Positions 1 through 5,193 of a DNA stretch of 5,193 nt are shown here, piece by piece. Made by a program: the position numbers and the translations under genes. Every line of letters begins with the position of its first letter. The stretch's first letter is position 1. The notes under the pieces were generated by a model. That model was not told the origin of the DNA, did not search any database, and saw only the letters and a list, made by a program, of their open reading frames with translations. This DNA is from an uncultured Peptococcaceae bacterium (GTDB lineage: Bacteria; Bacillota; Peptococcia; Peptococcales; Peptococcaceae): assembly GCA_937922955.1 (NCBI GenBank), contig CALAKO010000157.1, positions 1 through 5,193 on the forward strand. The letters are read 5' to 3'.

Positions 1-301
1 CCACAGTGGAGCGTGGGTTGCGGCTCGTAGCTTTCTGGTCAATGGAAATGGCCGGTGAGAGGCCGGAAATTTCGTCCACGTCCGGCTTATCCATCTGCCC
101 TAAAAACTGGCGCGCATACGAGGACAGAGATTCCACATAGCGTCGCTGACCTTCGGCGTAGATCGTATCAAAAGCCAGCGACGATTTCCCCGAGCCAGAC
201 AGCCCAGTCATGACGATGAGCTTGTCGCGGGGAATTTCCAGATCAATGTTTTTCAGATTATGAACCCGCGCGCCGCGGATCCGAATGCTGTTTTCTGCCA
301 T
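1..301 (-). CDS. uvrA: UvrABC excinuclease ATPase subunit A, N-terminal part (cut by window edge)
   Basis: This is the damage-recognition ATPase of nucleotide excision repair. In the family, a UvrA dimer scans DNA in the cytoplasm, binds UvrB, loads it at lesions and then leaves. Translating from the ATG at 301 gives 100 clean codons that run off the left edge. The product matches the start of UvrA closely: the R-G-A-R-V-H-N-L-K-N-I segment at residues 9-19, the first Walker A loop GLSGSGKSS at 33-41, then YAEGQRRYVESLS at 48-60, SYARQFLGQM at 61-70, GLSPAISIDQK at 80-90 and NPRSTV at 95-100. Full-length UvrA has about 940 residues, so only about a tenth is present; the zinc modules, signature motifs and second ATPase domain lie outside. 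The start is fixed by AGGAG four bases upstream, directly after the uvrB stop codon. It is co-transcribed with uvrB and probably translationally coupled to it. Nothing odd was seen in the visible part. Confidence 0.98.
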   Translation of the reverse strand, partial: MAENSIRIRGARVHNLKNIDLEIPRDKLIVMTGLSGSGKSSLAFDTIYAEGQRRYVESLSSYARQFLGQMDKPDVDEISGLSPAISIDQKATSRNPRSTV

Positions 302-305
302 AATA

Positions 306-312
306 CTCCTTT
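306..312 (-). promoter_or_regulatory. uvrA ribosome binding site abutting the uvrB stop codon
   Basis: On the minus strand the sequence AAAGGAG overlaps the last two bases of the uvrB TAA stop and lies four bases (TATT) before the uvrA ATG. The whole gap between uvrB and uvrA is nine bases. This arrangement supports co-transcription and probable translational coupling, which would help keep the two partner proteins in step. It also decides the uvrA start codon. Confidence 0.88.
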
Positions 313-2290
313 ACTTTTTATCCATAGCCTCAATGCGGCGAATTTCATCGCGCAATTCGGCAGCAATTTCAAATTCAAGATTTTTAGCAGCATCTTTCAT
401 CGCCTTTTCAAGTAGCATCAGATGCTGCTTGCGGCCCTTGGCATCGGCCGGCACTTCGCGGCTGAGATACTGTGGCGCTTCCTCAGCCACAGCTTTGAGC
501 GGCGAAATATCGGCGCGCACGTCTTTGCGTACCGTCTGCGGCACAATGCCATGCTCGTCGTTGTAGGCCATCTGCAAAGCGCGTCGGCGTGCCGTTTCGT
601 CGATGGTGCGCTGCATAGAGCCGGTGATGACATCGGCGTACATGATGACCTCACCGCGCGCGTTGCGGGCGGCACGGCCAACAGTCTGAATCATCGAACG
701 CTCGCTGCGCAGGAACCCTTCTTTGTCGGCATCGATGATGGCCACCAACGACACCTCCGGCAAATCCAGCCCTTCACGCAGCAGGTTGATGCCAACCAGC
801 ACATCAAACTCACCCAGGCGCAAATCGCGCAGAATTTCCATGCGCTCCAAAGCCTTGATTTCCGAGTGCAGATAGCGAGCAGCAATGCCGGCGTTTACCA
901 GATAATCGGTAAGGTCCTCGGCCATGCGCTTGGTCAGCGTCGTCACCAGCACACGCTCGTCGTGAACAATACGCTCGCGCACACGATCGATGAGATCGTC
1001 GATCTGCCCGGCAATTGGGCGCACCTCGATGGTTGGGTCCAGAAGCCCGGTTGGACGAATGATCTGTTCCACCACCTGTTCGCTGTGCTCCAACTCATAG
1101 TCGCCCGGCGTCGCCGACACATAAATGGTCTGGCGCACCTTTTCCTCGAACTCTTCAAAATGCAGCGGACGGTTATCCAGCGCCGATGGCAGACGGAAGC
1201 CGTGCTCAACCAGGTTTTCCTTGCGCGAACGGTCACCGGCGAACATGCCGCCAATCTGCGGCACCGCCACATGGCTTTCGTCGATGAAGGTGATAAAATC
1301 CGGCGGAAAGAAGTCCAACAGCGTGTCCGGCGTGCTGCCCGGTTCACGACCAGCCAGCGGACGAGCGTAGTTTTCAACGCCAGAGCAATAGCCCACCTCG
1401 CGCAGCATTTCCAAGTCGTAGCGGGTGCGCTGTTCCAATCGCTGCGCCTCCAGCAGCTTGCCTTCAGCCTTGAATTCGGCCAACCGCTCCTCCAGCTCGC
1501 TCTCAATATTAGCAATGGCTGTGTCGAGATACTCCGGATCGGTGACGTAGTGGGTGTTCGGATAAATGCTCACATGCTCGCGCTCGCCAGCAATCTTACC
1601 CGTGAGATAATCGAACTCGGCAATGCGGTCGATCTCGTCGCCAAAAAATTCAATGCGAATGCCACGCTCACTGCTCGACGCCGGCATGACTTCCACACAG
1701 TCGCCGCGTACACGGAACGTGCCGCGTTTGAAGTCCACATCGTTGCGCTCGTATTGGATTTCAATGAGCTTGCGCAGCACATCGTCGCGTTCTACTTCCT
1801 GACCAGGGCGCAGGTTCAGCACCTCATTGCGGTAAAACTCCGGCGACCCCAAGCCATAAATGCAGCTGACAGAGGCGATAATGATGACATCGCGGCGTTC
1901 CAAAAGCGACGCCGTGGCCGAGTGGCGCAGCTTTTCGATGGTCTCATTGATCTGCGCATCTTTTTCAATATACGTATCCGTCGATGCCACATAAGCCTCT
2001 GGCTGATAATAATCGTAATAAGACACAAAATATTCCACCGCGTTGTTCGGGAAAAACGCCTTGAATTCACTGTAAAGCTGGGCCGCCAGCGTCTTGTTCG
2101 GCTCAAAAATGAGCGCCGGACGGTTGGCCTTAGCGATGATGTTCGCCATCGTGTACGTTTTGCCGCTCCCTGTTACGCCCAACAGCGTCTGCCGATGATG
2201 CCCCAGATTCAGCCCTTCAACCAGCGCCTCAATCGCCTGCGGCTGATCGCCCGTCGGCGAAAACGGCGCCACCAACTCAAAATCTGCCAT
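311..2290 (-). CDS. uvrB: UvrABC excinuclease helicase subunit B
   Basis: UvrB is the central protein of nucleotide excision repair. Handed to damaged DNA by UvrA, it uses a weak ATP-driven helicase activity to pry the strands apart, verifies the lesion and recruits UvrC for dual incision. The 659-residue product has the normal family length (E. coli about 673). Visible motifs in order: the GDQPQAI Q-motif region at 14-20, Walker A GVTGSGKT at 38-45, motif Ia TLAAQLYSEFK at 67-77, the damage-wedging beta-hairpin running from YYDYYQPEAY (91-100) through DTYIEKDAQIN (105-115), the DEAD-type Walker B DESH at 337-340, motif III VSATP at 391-395, GINLLREGLDLPE at 500-512, and motif VI QTVGRAARN at 535-543. 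A C-terminal UVR coiled-coil (about 621-656), which contacts UvrC, is intact. The start is supported by GAGGTG seven bases upstream. It is the first gene of a uvrB-uvrA operon. No missing catalytic residue or frameshift was seen. Confidence 0.99.
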   Translation of the reverse strand: MADFELVAPFSPTGDQPQAIEALVEGLNLGHHRQTLLGVTGSGKTYTMANIIAKANRPALIFEPNKTLAAQLYSEFKAFFPNNAVEYFVSYYDYYQPEAYVASTDTYIEKDAQINETIEKLRHSATASLLERRDVIIIASVSCIYGLGSPEFYRNEVLNLRPGQEVERDDVLRKLIEIQYERNDVDFKRGTFRVRGDCVEVMPASSSERGIRIEFFGDEIDRIAEFDYLTGKIAGEREHVSIYPNTHYVTDPEYLDTAIANIESELEERLAEFKAEGKLLEAQRLEQRTRYDLEMLREVGYCSGVENYARPLAGREPGSTPDTLLDFFPPDFITFIDESHVAVPQIGGMFAGDRSRKENLVEHGFRLPSALDNRPLHFEEFEEKVRQTIYVSATPGDYELEHSEQVVEQIIRPTGLLDPTIEVRPIAGQIDDLIDRVRERIVHDERVLVTTLTKRMAEDLTDYLVNAGIAARYLHSEIKALERMEILRDLRLGEFDVLVGINLLREGLDLPEVSLVAIIDADKEGFLRSERSMIQTVGRAARNARGEVIMYADVITGSMQRTIDETARRRALQMAYNDEHGIVPQTVRKDVRADISPLKAVAEEAPQYLSREVPADAKGRKQHLMLLEKAMKDAAKNLEFEIAAELRDEIRRIEAMDKK

Positions 2291-2297
2291 AACTGTT

Positions 2298-2303
2298 CAC
2301 CTC
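2298..2303 (-). promoter_or_regulatory. uvrB ribosome binding site
   Basis: GAGGTG on the minus strand lies seven bases (AACAGTT) before the ATG at 2290. The spacing is good and it confirms the start that gives the conserved N-terminus MADFELVAPFSPTGDQP. Confidence 0.85.
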
Positions 2304-2338
2304 ATTTTCGCTGATTATCGTTCTTTTTCCATCTCAAT

Positions 2339-2367
2339 AGTATACGTCATTTTTAAATTTATGACAA
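2339..2367 (-). promoter_or_regulatory. Sigma-70/sigma-A type promoter for uvrB-uvrA
   Basis: On the minus strand there is a -35 box TTGTCA (2362-2367, one mismatch to TTGACA), a spacer of exactly 17 bases (2345-2361, AT-rich) and a -10 box TATACT (2339-2344, one mismatch to TATAAT). Transcription should start near 2332, giving a leader of about 42 bases before the uvrB ATG. It lies just beyond the terminator of the upstream ATPase gene, so uvrBA appears to have its own promoter. No GAAC-N4-GTTC (Bacillus-type) or CTGT-N8-ACAG (Escherichia-type) LexA box overlaps it. The call rests on sequence match only. Confidence 0.82.
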
Positions 2368-2413
2368 TGGCTCTCATATATTCTATACAGAAAATCGACA
2401 AGCGCCGCCAAAT

Positions 2414-2448
2414 AAAAAATCGCGTCTGCCCAGCGCTGGACAGACGCG
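2414..2448 (-). terminator. Rho-independent terminator of the ATPase gene
   Basis: On the minus strand an 8-base stem CGCGTCTG/CAGACGCG (arms 2441-2448 and 2421-2428) continues, past one A/C mismatch, into an inner CCAGC/GCTGG pairing. One base after the stem comes a run of six T (2414-2419). The hairpin begins 8 bases after the ATPase stop codon, and the T run is on the correct side only for minus-strand transcripts. It separates the ATPase gene from the uvrB promoter. Confidence 0.9.
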
Positions 2449-2455
2449 TCGTTCA

Positions 2456-3733
2456 TTAATTTCTCAGAGCCGTTAGCGGAACCACGAAGACACCATCCGG
2501 CCGTTTGTAGGCAGCGTTCGCCATGCCGCACACCACCGCGCAAACAACAGGCGGCTTCCCCTGCGGTTCGTCGGCAATCTGTGCACGTAGTTTCAGCAGA
2601 TTCGCAGCCGCCGCATCAATCTGCCCGGCACCCAACTTGATTTCAATGGCGCACCACTGTCCGTCTGGCCGTTCGATGACAGCATCCACCTCCTGGCCCT
2701 TGTAATCCTGATAATGGTACAGCTGGCCGCCAAAGCTTTCAGCATAAATGCGCAGGTCGCGTTCACAGAGCGCTTCAAACAGAAAGCCCAGCGTCTCCAG
2801 GTTGCCAATGAGGCTTTCAGGCGTTGCCCCCAGCAGAGCACAGGCCAGCGAAGGATCGCAGAGATGGCGCTTCTCCGCTTGCTTGAGCCGCACCGAAGAA
2901 CGGATATTGGCAGCAAACGGCGGCTGATCGTCGATGAGAAAGAGTCGACGAAAAATATCCAGATAGCTGGCCACAGTGTTGGCATCAATATCGGCATCAT
3001 CCACCGCCTTGATGTCGCGAACCAGCGTGCGGTTCGTTGCCGTGGTGCTCTCGTTGCGTGCCAGCGAACGCAGCAGCAAACGCATTTTTGCAGTGTCGCG
3101 CTTGATGCCGTCGATGCGATACACATCGTCGTTGATGATCGCATTCAAATATTCCAGCGGCAAAAGCGCCGCCTGCGCCAGTGTTAATCCCAGACTTCCC
3201 GGCCAGCCGCCGCGCACAATAGCGTCCACAAGCGTTTCCAGTGAAACCTTGCCTGTCACCATTGGTGTAAGCATGCCCTGACAGAGAGCCTCTAACGACA
3301 CTTGACCACTCGACACCCCATTTTCATACAGAGTCATCGGCCGCATCCGCAGACGACCAATGCGCCCGGCACCACTGTGCAAAATGCCCTTATGGTTTGG
3401 CGTTGCAGAGCCAGTGAGAATAAACTGTCCCCGCGCCGATGTCTGATCCACCTTATAGCGCACCGCGTCCCACAGCGGCGGCACTTCTTGCCATTCGTCA
3501 ATAAGGCGTGGCGTGTCACCTTCCAGCACAAGCTCTGGCGATAATTCTGCCAGCTGGCGGTTCTGAAAATTGCCTGCTGGATCGCTAATGTAAATCGCAC
3601 TTTTGCTGTGATGCGCCGATGTCCATGTCTTGCCGCACCATTTTGGGCCTTCGATGCAAACCGCGCCAAACGTTTGAAGATAAGTCTCCACCTGTTTGTC
3701 GATAAGCCGCGGAAGATAGTCTGTTTGTGTCAT
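2456..3733 (-). CDS. AAA_14/DUF4143-type ATP-binding protein
   Basis: This 425-residue product belongs to the widespread but poorly understood family of ATPases with an N-terminal AAA_14 domain and a C-terminal DUF4143 domain. Its cellular role is not known, and none is assigned here. The ATPase half shows Walker A GPKWCGKT (29-36, the Trp-Cys form usual in this family), Walker B RLIDEWQE (76-83), sensor-like LTGSATP (106-112) and the GAGRIGRLRMRPM segment with candidate arginine fingers (121-133). GGWP (175-178) begins the middle region. The C-terminal third has the outline of a PD-(D/E)XK fold: GFLFEALCERDL (316-327), YKGQEVDAVI (344-353) and AIEIKLG (362-368), so E320, D350, E364 and K366 could form the site. 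There is no signal peptide or membrane segment, so it is probably cytoplasmic. The start at 3733 is chosen over an in-frame ATG at 3790 because a near-perfect Shine-Dalgarno precedes it, and 3790 lies upstream of the predicted -10 box. It is a single-gene unit between two terminators. Family assignment is firm; function is open. Confidence 0.93.
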   Translation of the reverse strand: MTQTDYLPRLIDKQVETYLQTFGAVCIEGPKWCGKTWTSAHHSKSAIYISDPAGNFQNRQLAELSPELVLEGDTPRLIDEWQEVPPLWDAVRYKVDQTSARGQFILTGSATPNHKGILHSGAGRIGRLRMRPMTLYENGVSSGQVSLEALCQGMLTPMVTGKVSLETLVDAIVRGGWPGSLGLTLAQAALLPLEYLNAIINDDVYRIDGIKRDTAKMRLLLRSLARNESTTATNRTLVRDIKAVDDADIDANTVASYLDIFRRLFLIDDQPPFAANIRSSVRLKQAEKRHLCDPSLACALLGATPESLIGNLETLGFLFEALCERDLRIYAESFGGQLYHYQDYKGQEVDAVIERPDGQWCAIEIKLGAGQIDAAAANLLKLRAQIADEPQGKPPVVCAVVCGMANAAYKRPDGVFVVPLTALRN

Positions 3734-3739
3734 GAGGGC

Positions 3740-3749
3740 CACCTCCTTT
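3740..3749 (-). promoter_or_regulatory. Strong Shine-Dalgarno of the ATPase gene
   Basis: AAAGGAGGTG on the minus strand is an almost complete anti-16S match, with GGAGG ending eight bases before the ATG at 3733. It decides the start: the longer reading frame from 3790 would add 19 residues encoded by what looks like promoter DNA, and those residues (MKLRNLMEWD...) do not resemble the family's N-terminus. If the proposed promoter is right the leader is very short, about 16 bases. Confidence 0.88.
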
Positions 3750-3755
3750 CTCTTT

Positions 3756-3784
3756 ATTGTATCCCATTCCATCAAATTCCGCAA
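3756..3784 (-). promoter_or_regulatory. Putative promoter of the ATPase gene (weak -35)
   Basis: On the minus strand a -10 box TACAAT (3756-3761, one mismatch) lies 17 bases from a poor -35 box TTGCGG (3779-3784, matching only the TTG). A good -10 with a poor -35 often goes with activator dependence. The -35 lies inside the promoter-proximal copy of the 23-base repeat array described next, which would be consistent with regulation through those repeats; that is inference. Confidence 0.55.
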
Positions 3785-3879
3785 TTTCATTCAGACAGAT
3801 TTTTAATTAATATTCAGCAAGATTTTCTCTTCTCATTCAGATTAATTCCCGCTTTTCATTCAGTGGAATTTTCCACCCA
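3765..3879 (-). repeat. Degenerate 23-base direct repeat array, five copies
   Basis: Five consecutive 23-base units start on the plus strand at 3765, 3788, 3811, 3834 and 3857 with no gaps. Read on the minus strand, each unit ends in CTGAATG or a close variant (CTGAATG three times, CTGAATA once, TGGAATG in the promoter-proximal copy). Each also carries AAT followed by C or T at unit positions 10-13. The remaining positions vary but are A-rich. The array fills most of the space between the cstA terminator and the ATPase gene. Its promoter-proximal unit covers the -35 box. This fits a row of binding sites for a regulator, but decayed tandem duplication is also possible. Confidence 0.7.
3863..3876. 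promoter_or_regulatory. 14-base inverted repeat, possible operator
   Basis: GTGGAA-TT-TTCCAC is a perfect 6-base inverted repeat with a 2-base centre. It lies within the distal unit of the 23-base array, 7 bases beyond the end of the cstA terminator (3884) and about 80 bases upstream of the ATPase -35 box. It is too short to act as a terminator. It could be a dimer binding site, or chance in AT-rich DNA. Confidence 0.35.
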
Positions 3880-3883
3880 ACGC

Positions 3884-3918
3884 AAAAACAGCCTCACACC
3901 GCGAAGGTGCAAGGCTGT
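3884..3918 (-). terminator. Rho-independent terminator of the cstA-like gene
   Basis: On the minus strand a 13-base-pair stem, ACAGCCTTGCACC with GGTGTGAGGCTGT, pairs fully if two G-U wobbles are allowed. It closes a 5-base TTCGC loop and runs into a T tract (3884-3888). The hairpin begins 9 bases after the stop codon at 3928. It isolates the transporter transcript from the ATPase gene downstream. Confidence 0.92.
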
Positions 3919-3927
3919 TGTCAGCAG

Positions 3928-5193
3928 TTATTTTTTTGCTTTGATGGCGGCGCGTTTCTTGCCGTACCAGATGAGAATGAAGAGGTAAGCGGCAGCAACG
4001 ACAATACCAACCACATAAGCAGCAGTCCATGGCACGTTGAAGCCAATCTTCGCGTTAACGATGTAGGTAATCGTTACGAAGGTGTACCAGGTGCCAGGAA
4101 TGAGCGGCATCCAAGCGTACTTTCCGCGGCCAGTCTCAAACATCCAGATGGTAATGGCCAGGAACGCAAAGAGGGACAAGGTCTGGTTGGACCATGCGAA
4201 GTAACGCCAGAGAATGTTGAACCCATCGGCATTGCTCTTGGCGAAAACGAGGATGACCGCAACCAGCGCAAAGATCACAGCAGCCAGGCCAAGACGCTTC
4301 ACCATCGATTTCTGATCCAGATGCAGCGCGTCAGCGATGGTCATGCGCAATGCGCGCAGCGCTGTGTCACCAGAGGTGATTGGCAGCACGATGACACCAA
4401 CGAGAGCGATGATCCCGCCAACGTTGCCAAGCACATATTTGCAGACAACGCCGATGGTGCCAGTGGCGAGAGAAGCGTTGGCTTCCTGCAAGCCAAGGTT
4501 GTATACGCCCATAGCGCCAGCCGCCCAGACCATGGCGATGAAGCCTTCGAGAATCATCATATTATAGAAGGTCGTACGTCCCTGACGTTCGCTCTTCATC
4601 GTACGAGAAATGATGGCCGTCTGGGTGGAGTGGAAGCCGGAGAGAATCCCGCAGGCTACCGTGATAAAGAAAATTGGAATGAAATGGTTGGCATCAAAAT
4701 AATCGCCGTAAGCAAACACTGCCCCATTCCAATCGTCCCAGAGGTTGAGCAGTGGAAAATCTTTCACAAAAAGCCCAATAAAAATCCCGATGGCCGAGAA
4801 CAGCAGAATAGCCCCAAAGATTGGATAAATGCGGCCAATGATCTTATCGATTGGAAACAGGGTGGCGATCAAATAATAAACAAAAATAACGCCATAAATC
4901 ACCCAGGTAGACACCGACGTCGCAGCGCCGTCAAAACCAAAGACCTGCGTGGCTGCAATATCGCCAGGGGTGTAGATGAATACCGCCCCAACCAACAGCA
5001 ACAGCAAGCTGCAGAAAATCTGGTAAACGGTGTACACGCCCTTGTTGCTGTACTTGCGAATCATGTCTGGCATCTGTGTGCCGCCATCGCGCAGACAGAT
5101 CATGCCGGAGAAATAGTCGTGCATGGCCCCGCCGATGATGTTCCCAATTGGAATGGTGATGAAAGCGATCGGCCCAAAGAGAATCCCTTGAAT
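3928..5193 (-). CDS. cstA: CstA-family carbon starvation protein / peptide or pyruvate transporter (N-terminus cut by window edge)
   Basis: This is an inner-membrane transporter of the CstA family. In E. coli, CstA and its relative BtsT (YjiY) are linked to peptide uptake in starvation and to pyruvate uptake; the substrate here cannot be read from sequence. The frame is open to the right edge with no start, leaving 421 residues. The first 23 (from IQGILFGPIAF) lie upstream of the first in-window ATG at 5124, and that ATG is internal: the segment GPIAFITIPIGNIIGGAMHD is continuous family sequence. Counting from the first visible residue, hydrophobic segments lie near 4-22, 53-75, 96-114, 122-144, 171-187, 210-232, 253-271, 299-318, 335-352, 367-382 and 391-410. 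Family hallmarks are MHDYFSGM (24-31), SGFHSTQTA (185-193), ITSGDTALRALR (272-283) and the WSNQTLS loop (334-340). The tail is lysine-rich (GKKRAAIKAKK), as expected for a cytoplasmic end. It resembles the short CstA forms rather than the roughly 700-residue E. coli protein. Its promoter lies outside the window. Confidence 0.93.
   Translation of the reverse strand: MQGILFGPIAFITIPIGNIIGGAMHDYFSGMICLRDGGTQMPDMIRKYSNKGVYTVYQIFCSLLLLLVGAVFIYTPGDIAATQVFGFDGAATSVSTWVIYGVIFVYYLIATLFPIDKIIGRIYPIFGAILLFSAIGIFIGLFVKDFPLLNLWDDWNGAVFAYGDYFDANHFIPIFFITVACGILSGFHSTQTAIISRTMKSERQGRTTFYNMMILEGFIAMVWAAGAMGVYNLGLQEANASLATGTIGVVCKYVLGNVGGIIALVGVIVLPITSGDTALRALRMTIADALHLDQKSMVKRLGLAAVIFALVAVILVFAKSNADGFNILWRYFAWSNQTLSLFAFLAITIWMFETGRGKYAWMPLIPGTWYTFVTITYIVNAKIGFNVPWTAAYVVGIVVAAAYLFILIWYGKKRAAIKAKK

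Noticed and set aside
422..2314. A 630-codon open frame on the plus strand, antisense to uvrB
   Set aside because: Its codons are exact reverse complements of the uvrB codons, so it stays open simply because uvrB lacks TTA, CTA and TCA codons over this stretch. The product resembles no known family and uvrB itself is fully conserved.
2362..2378. Possible operator with ATGA/TCAT ends around the uvrB -35 box
   Set aside because: Only four bases at each end are inverted repeats and the centre does not pair, so it is not distinguishable from chance.
2334..2543. Small minus-strand open frame of 69 codons across the ATPase gene end, its terminator and the uvrB promoter
   Set aside because: It overlaps the end of the ATPase coding sequence in another frame, and contains both the terminator hairpin and the uvrB promoter. 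No family resemblance was seen.
3734..3790. In-frame N-terminal extension of the ATPase from the ATG at 3790
   Set aside because: It would start upstream of the predicted -10 box and has no ribosome binding site of its own, whereas the ATG at 3733 has a near-perfect Shine-Dalgarno.
3765..3879. CRISPR array
   Set aside because: The 23-base period leaves no room for repeat plus spacer, only about 10 positions per unit are conserved, and no cas gene is present.
3928..5124. A complete 398-residue CstA-like protein starting at the ATG at 5124
   Set aside because: The frame stays open to the window edge and the 23 preceding residues (including GPIAFITIPIGNIIGGA) are typical CstA sequence, so the ATG at 5124 is internal and the gene is cut by the window.

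Overview
All four genes in this 5.2 kb window lie on the minus strand, so transcription runs from high to low coordinates. Read in that order they are: the C-terminal 421 residues of a CstA-family membrane transporter (cut by the right edge), a complete ATPase of the AAA_14/DUF4143 type, a complete uvrB, and the first 100 codons of uvrA (cut by the left edge). No RNA genes, insertion sequences or CRISPR arrays were seen.

Organism: a bacterium, most likely of the Firmicutes/Bacillota. The uvrB-uvrA order with a 9-base gap, the strong Shine-Dalgarno sequences (AAAGGAGGTG, GAGGTG, AAAGGAG) and good sigma-A/sigma-70 type promoters all point that way. The fairly GC-rich coding sequence, the CstA relative and the AAA_14/DUF4143 gene would fit an anaerobic gut lineage such as the Negativicutes. 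That last step is inference and was not tested.

Layout: the cstA-like gene ends at 3928 and is followed at once by a strong intrinsic terminator (3884-3918). The 195-base intergenic region beyond it is AT-rich. It holds a 14-base inverted repeat and five degenerate copies of a 23-base direct repeat in exact register; the last copy overlaps the -35 box of a putative promoter for the ATPase gene. The ATPase gene (start at 3733, stop at 2456) ends 8 bases before its own intrinsic terminator (2414-2448). A near-consensus promoter (2339-2367) then drives uvrB, and uvrA follows in the same transcript with its ribosome binding site directly abutting the uvrB stop codon.

The window therefore has three transcription units. 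UvrA and UvrB act together in nucleotide excision repair: UvrA finds damage and loads UvrB, which then recruits the UvrC nuclease. The ATPase gene is a single-gene unit closed off by terminators on both sides, and nothing links it functionally to repair or to the transporter. The least ordinary signal in the window is the 23-base periodic array in front of the ATPase gene.
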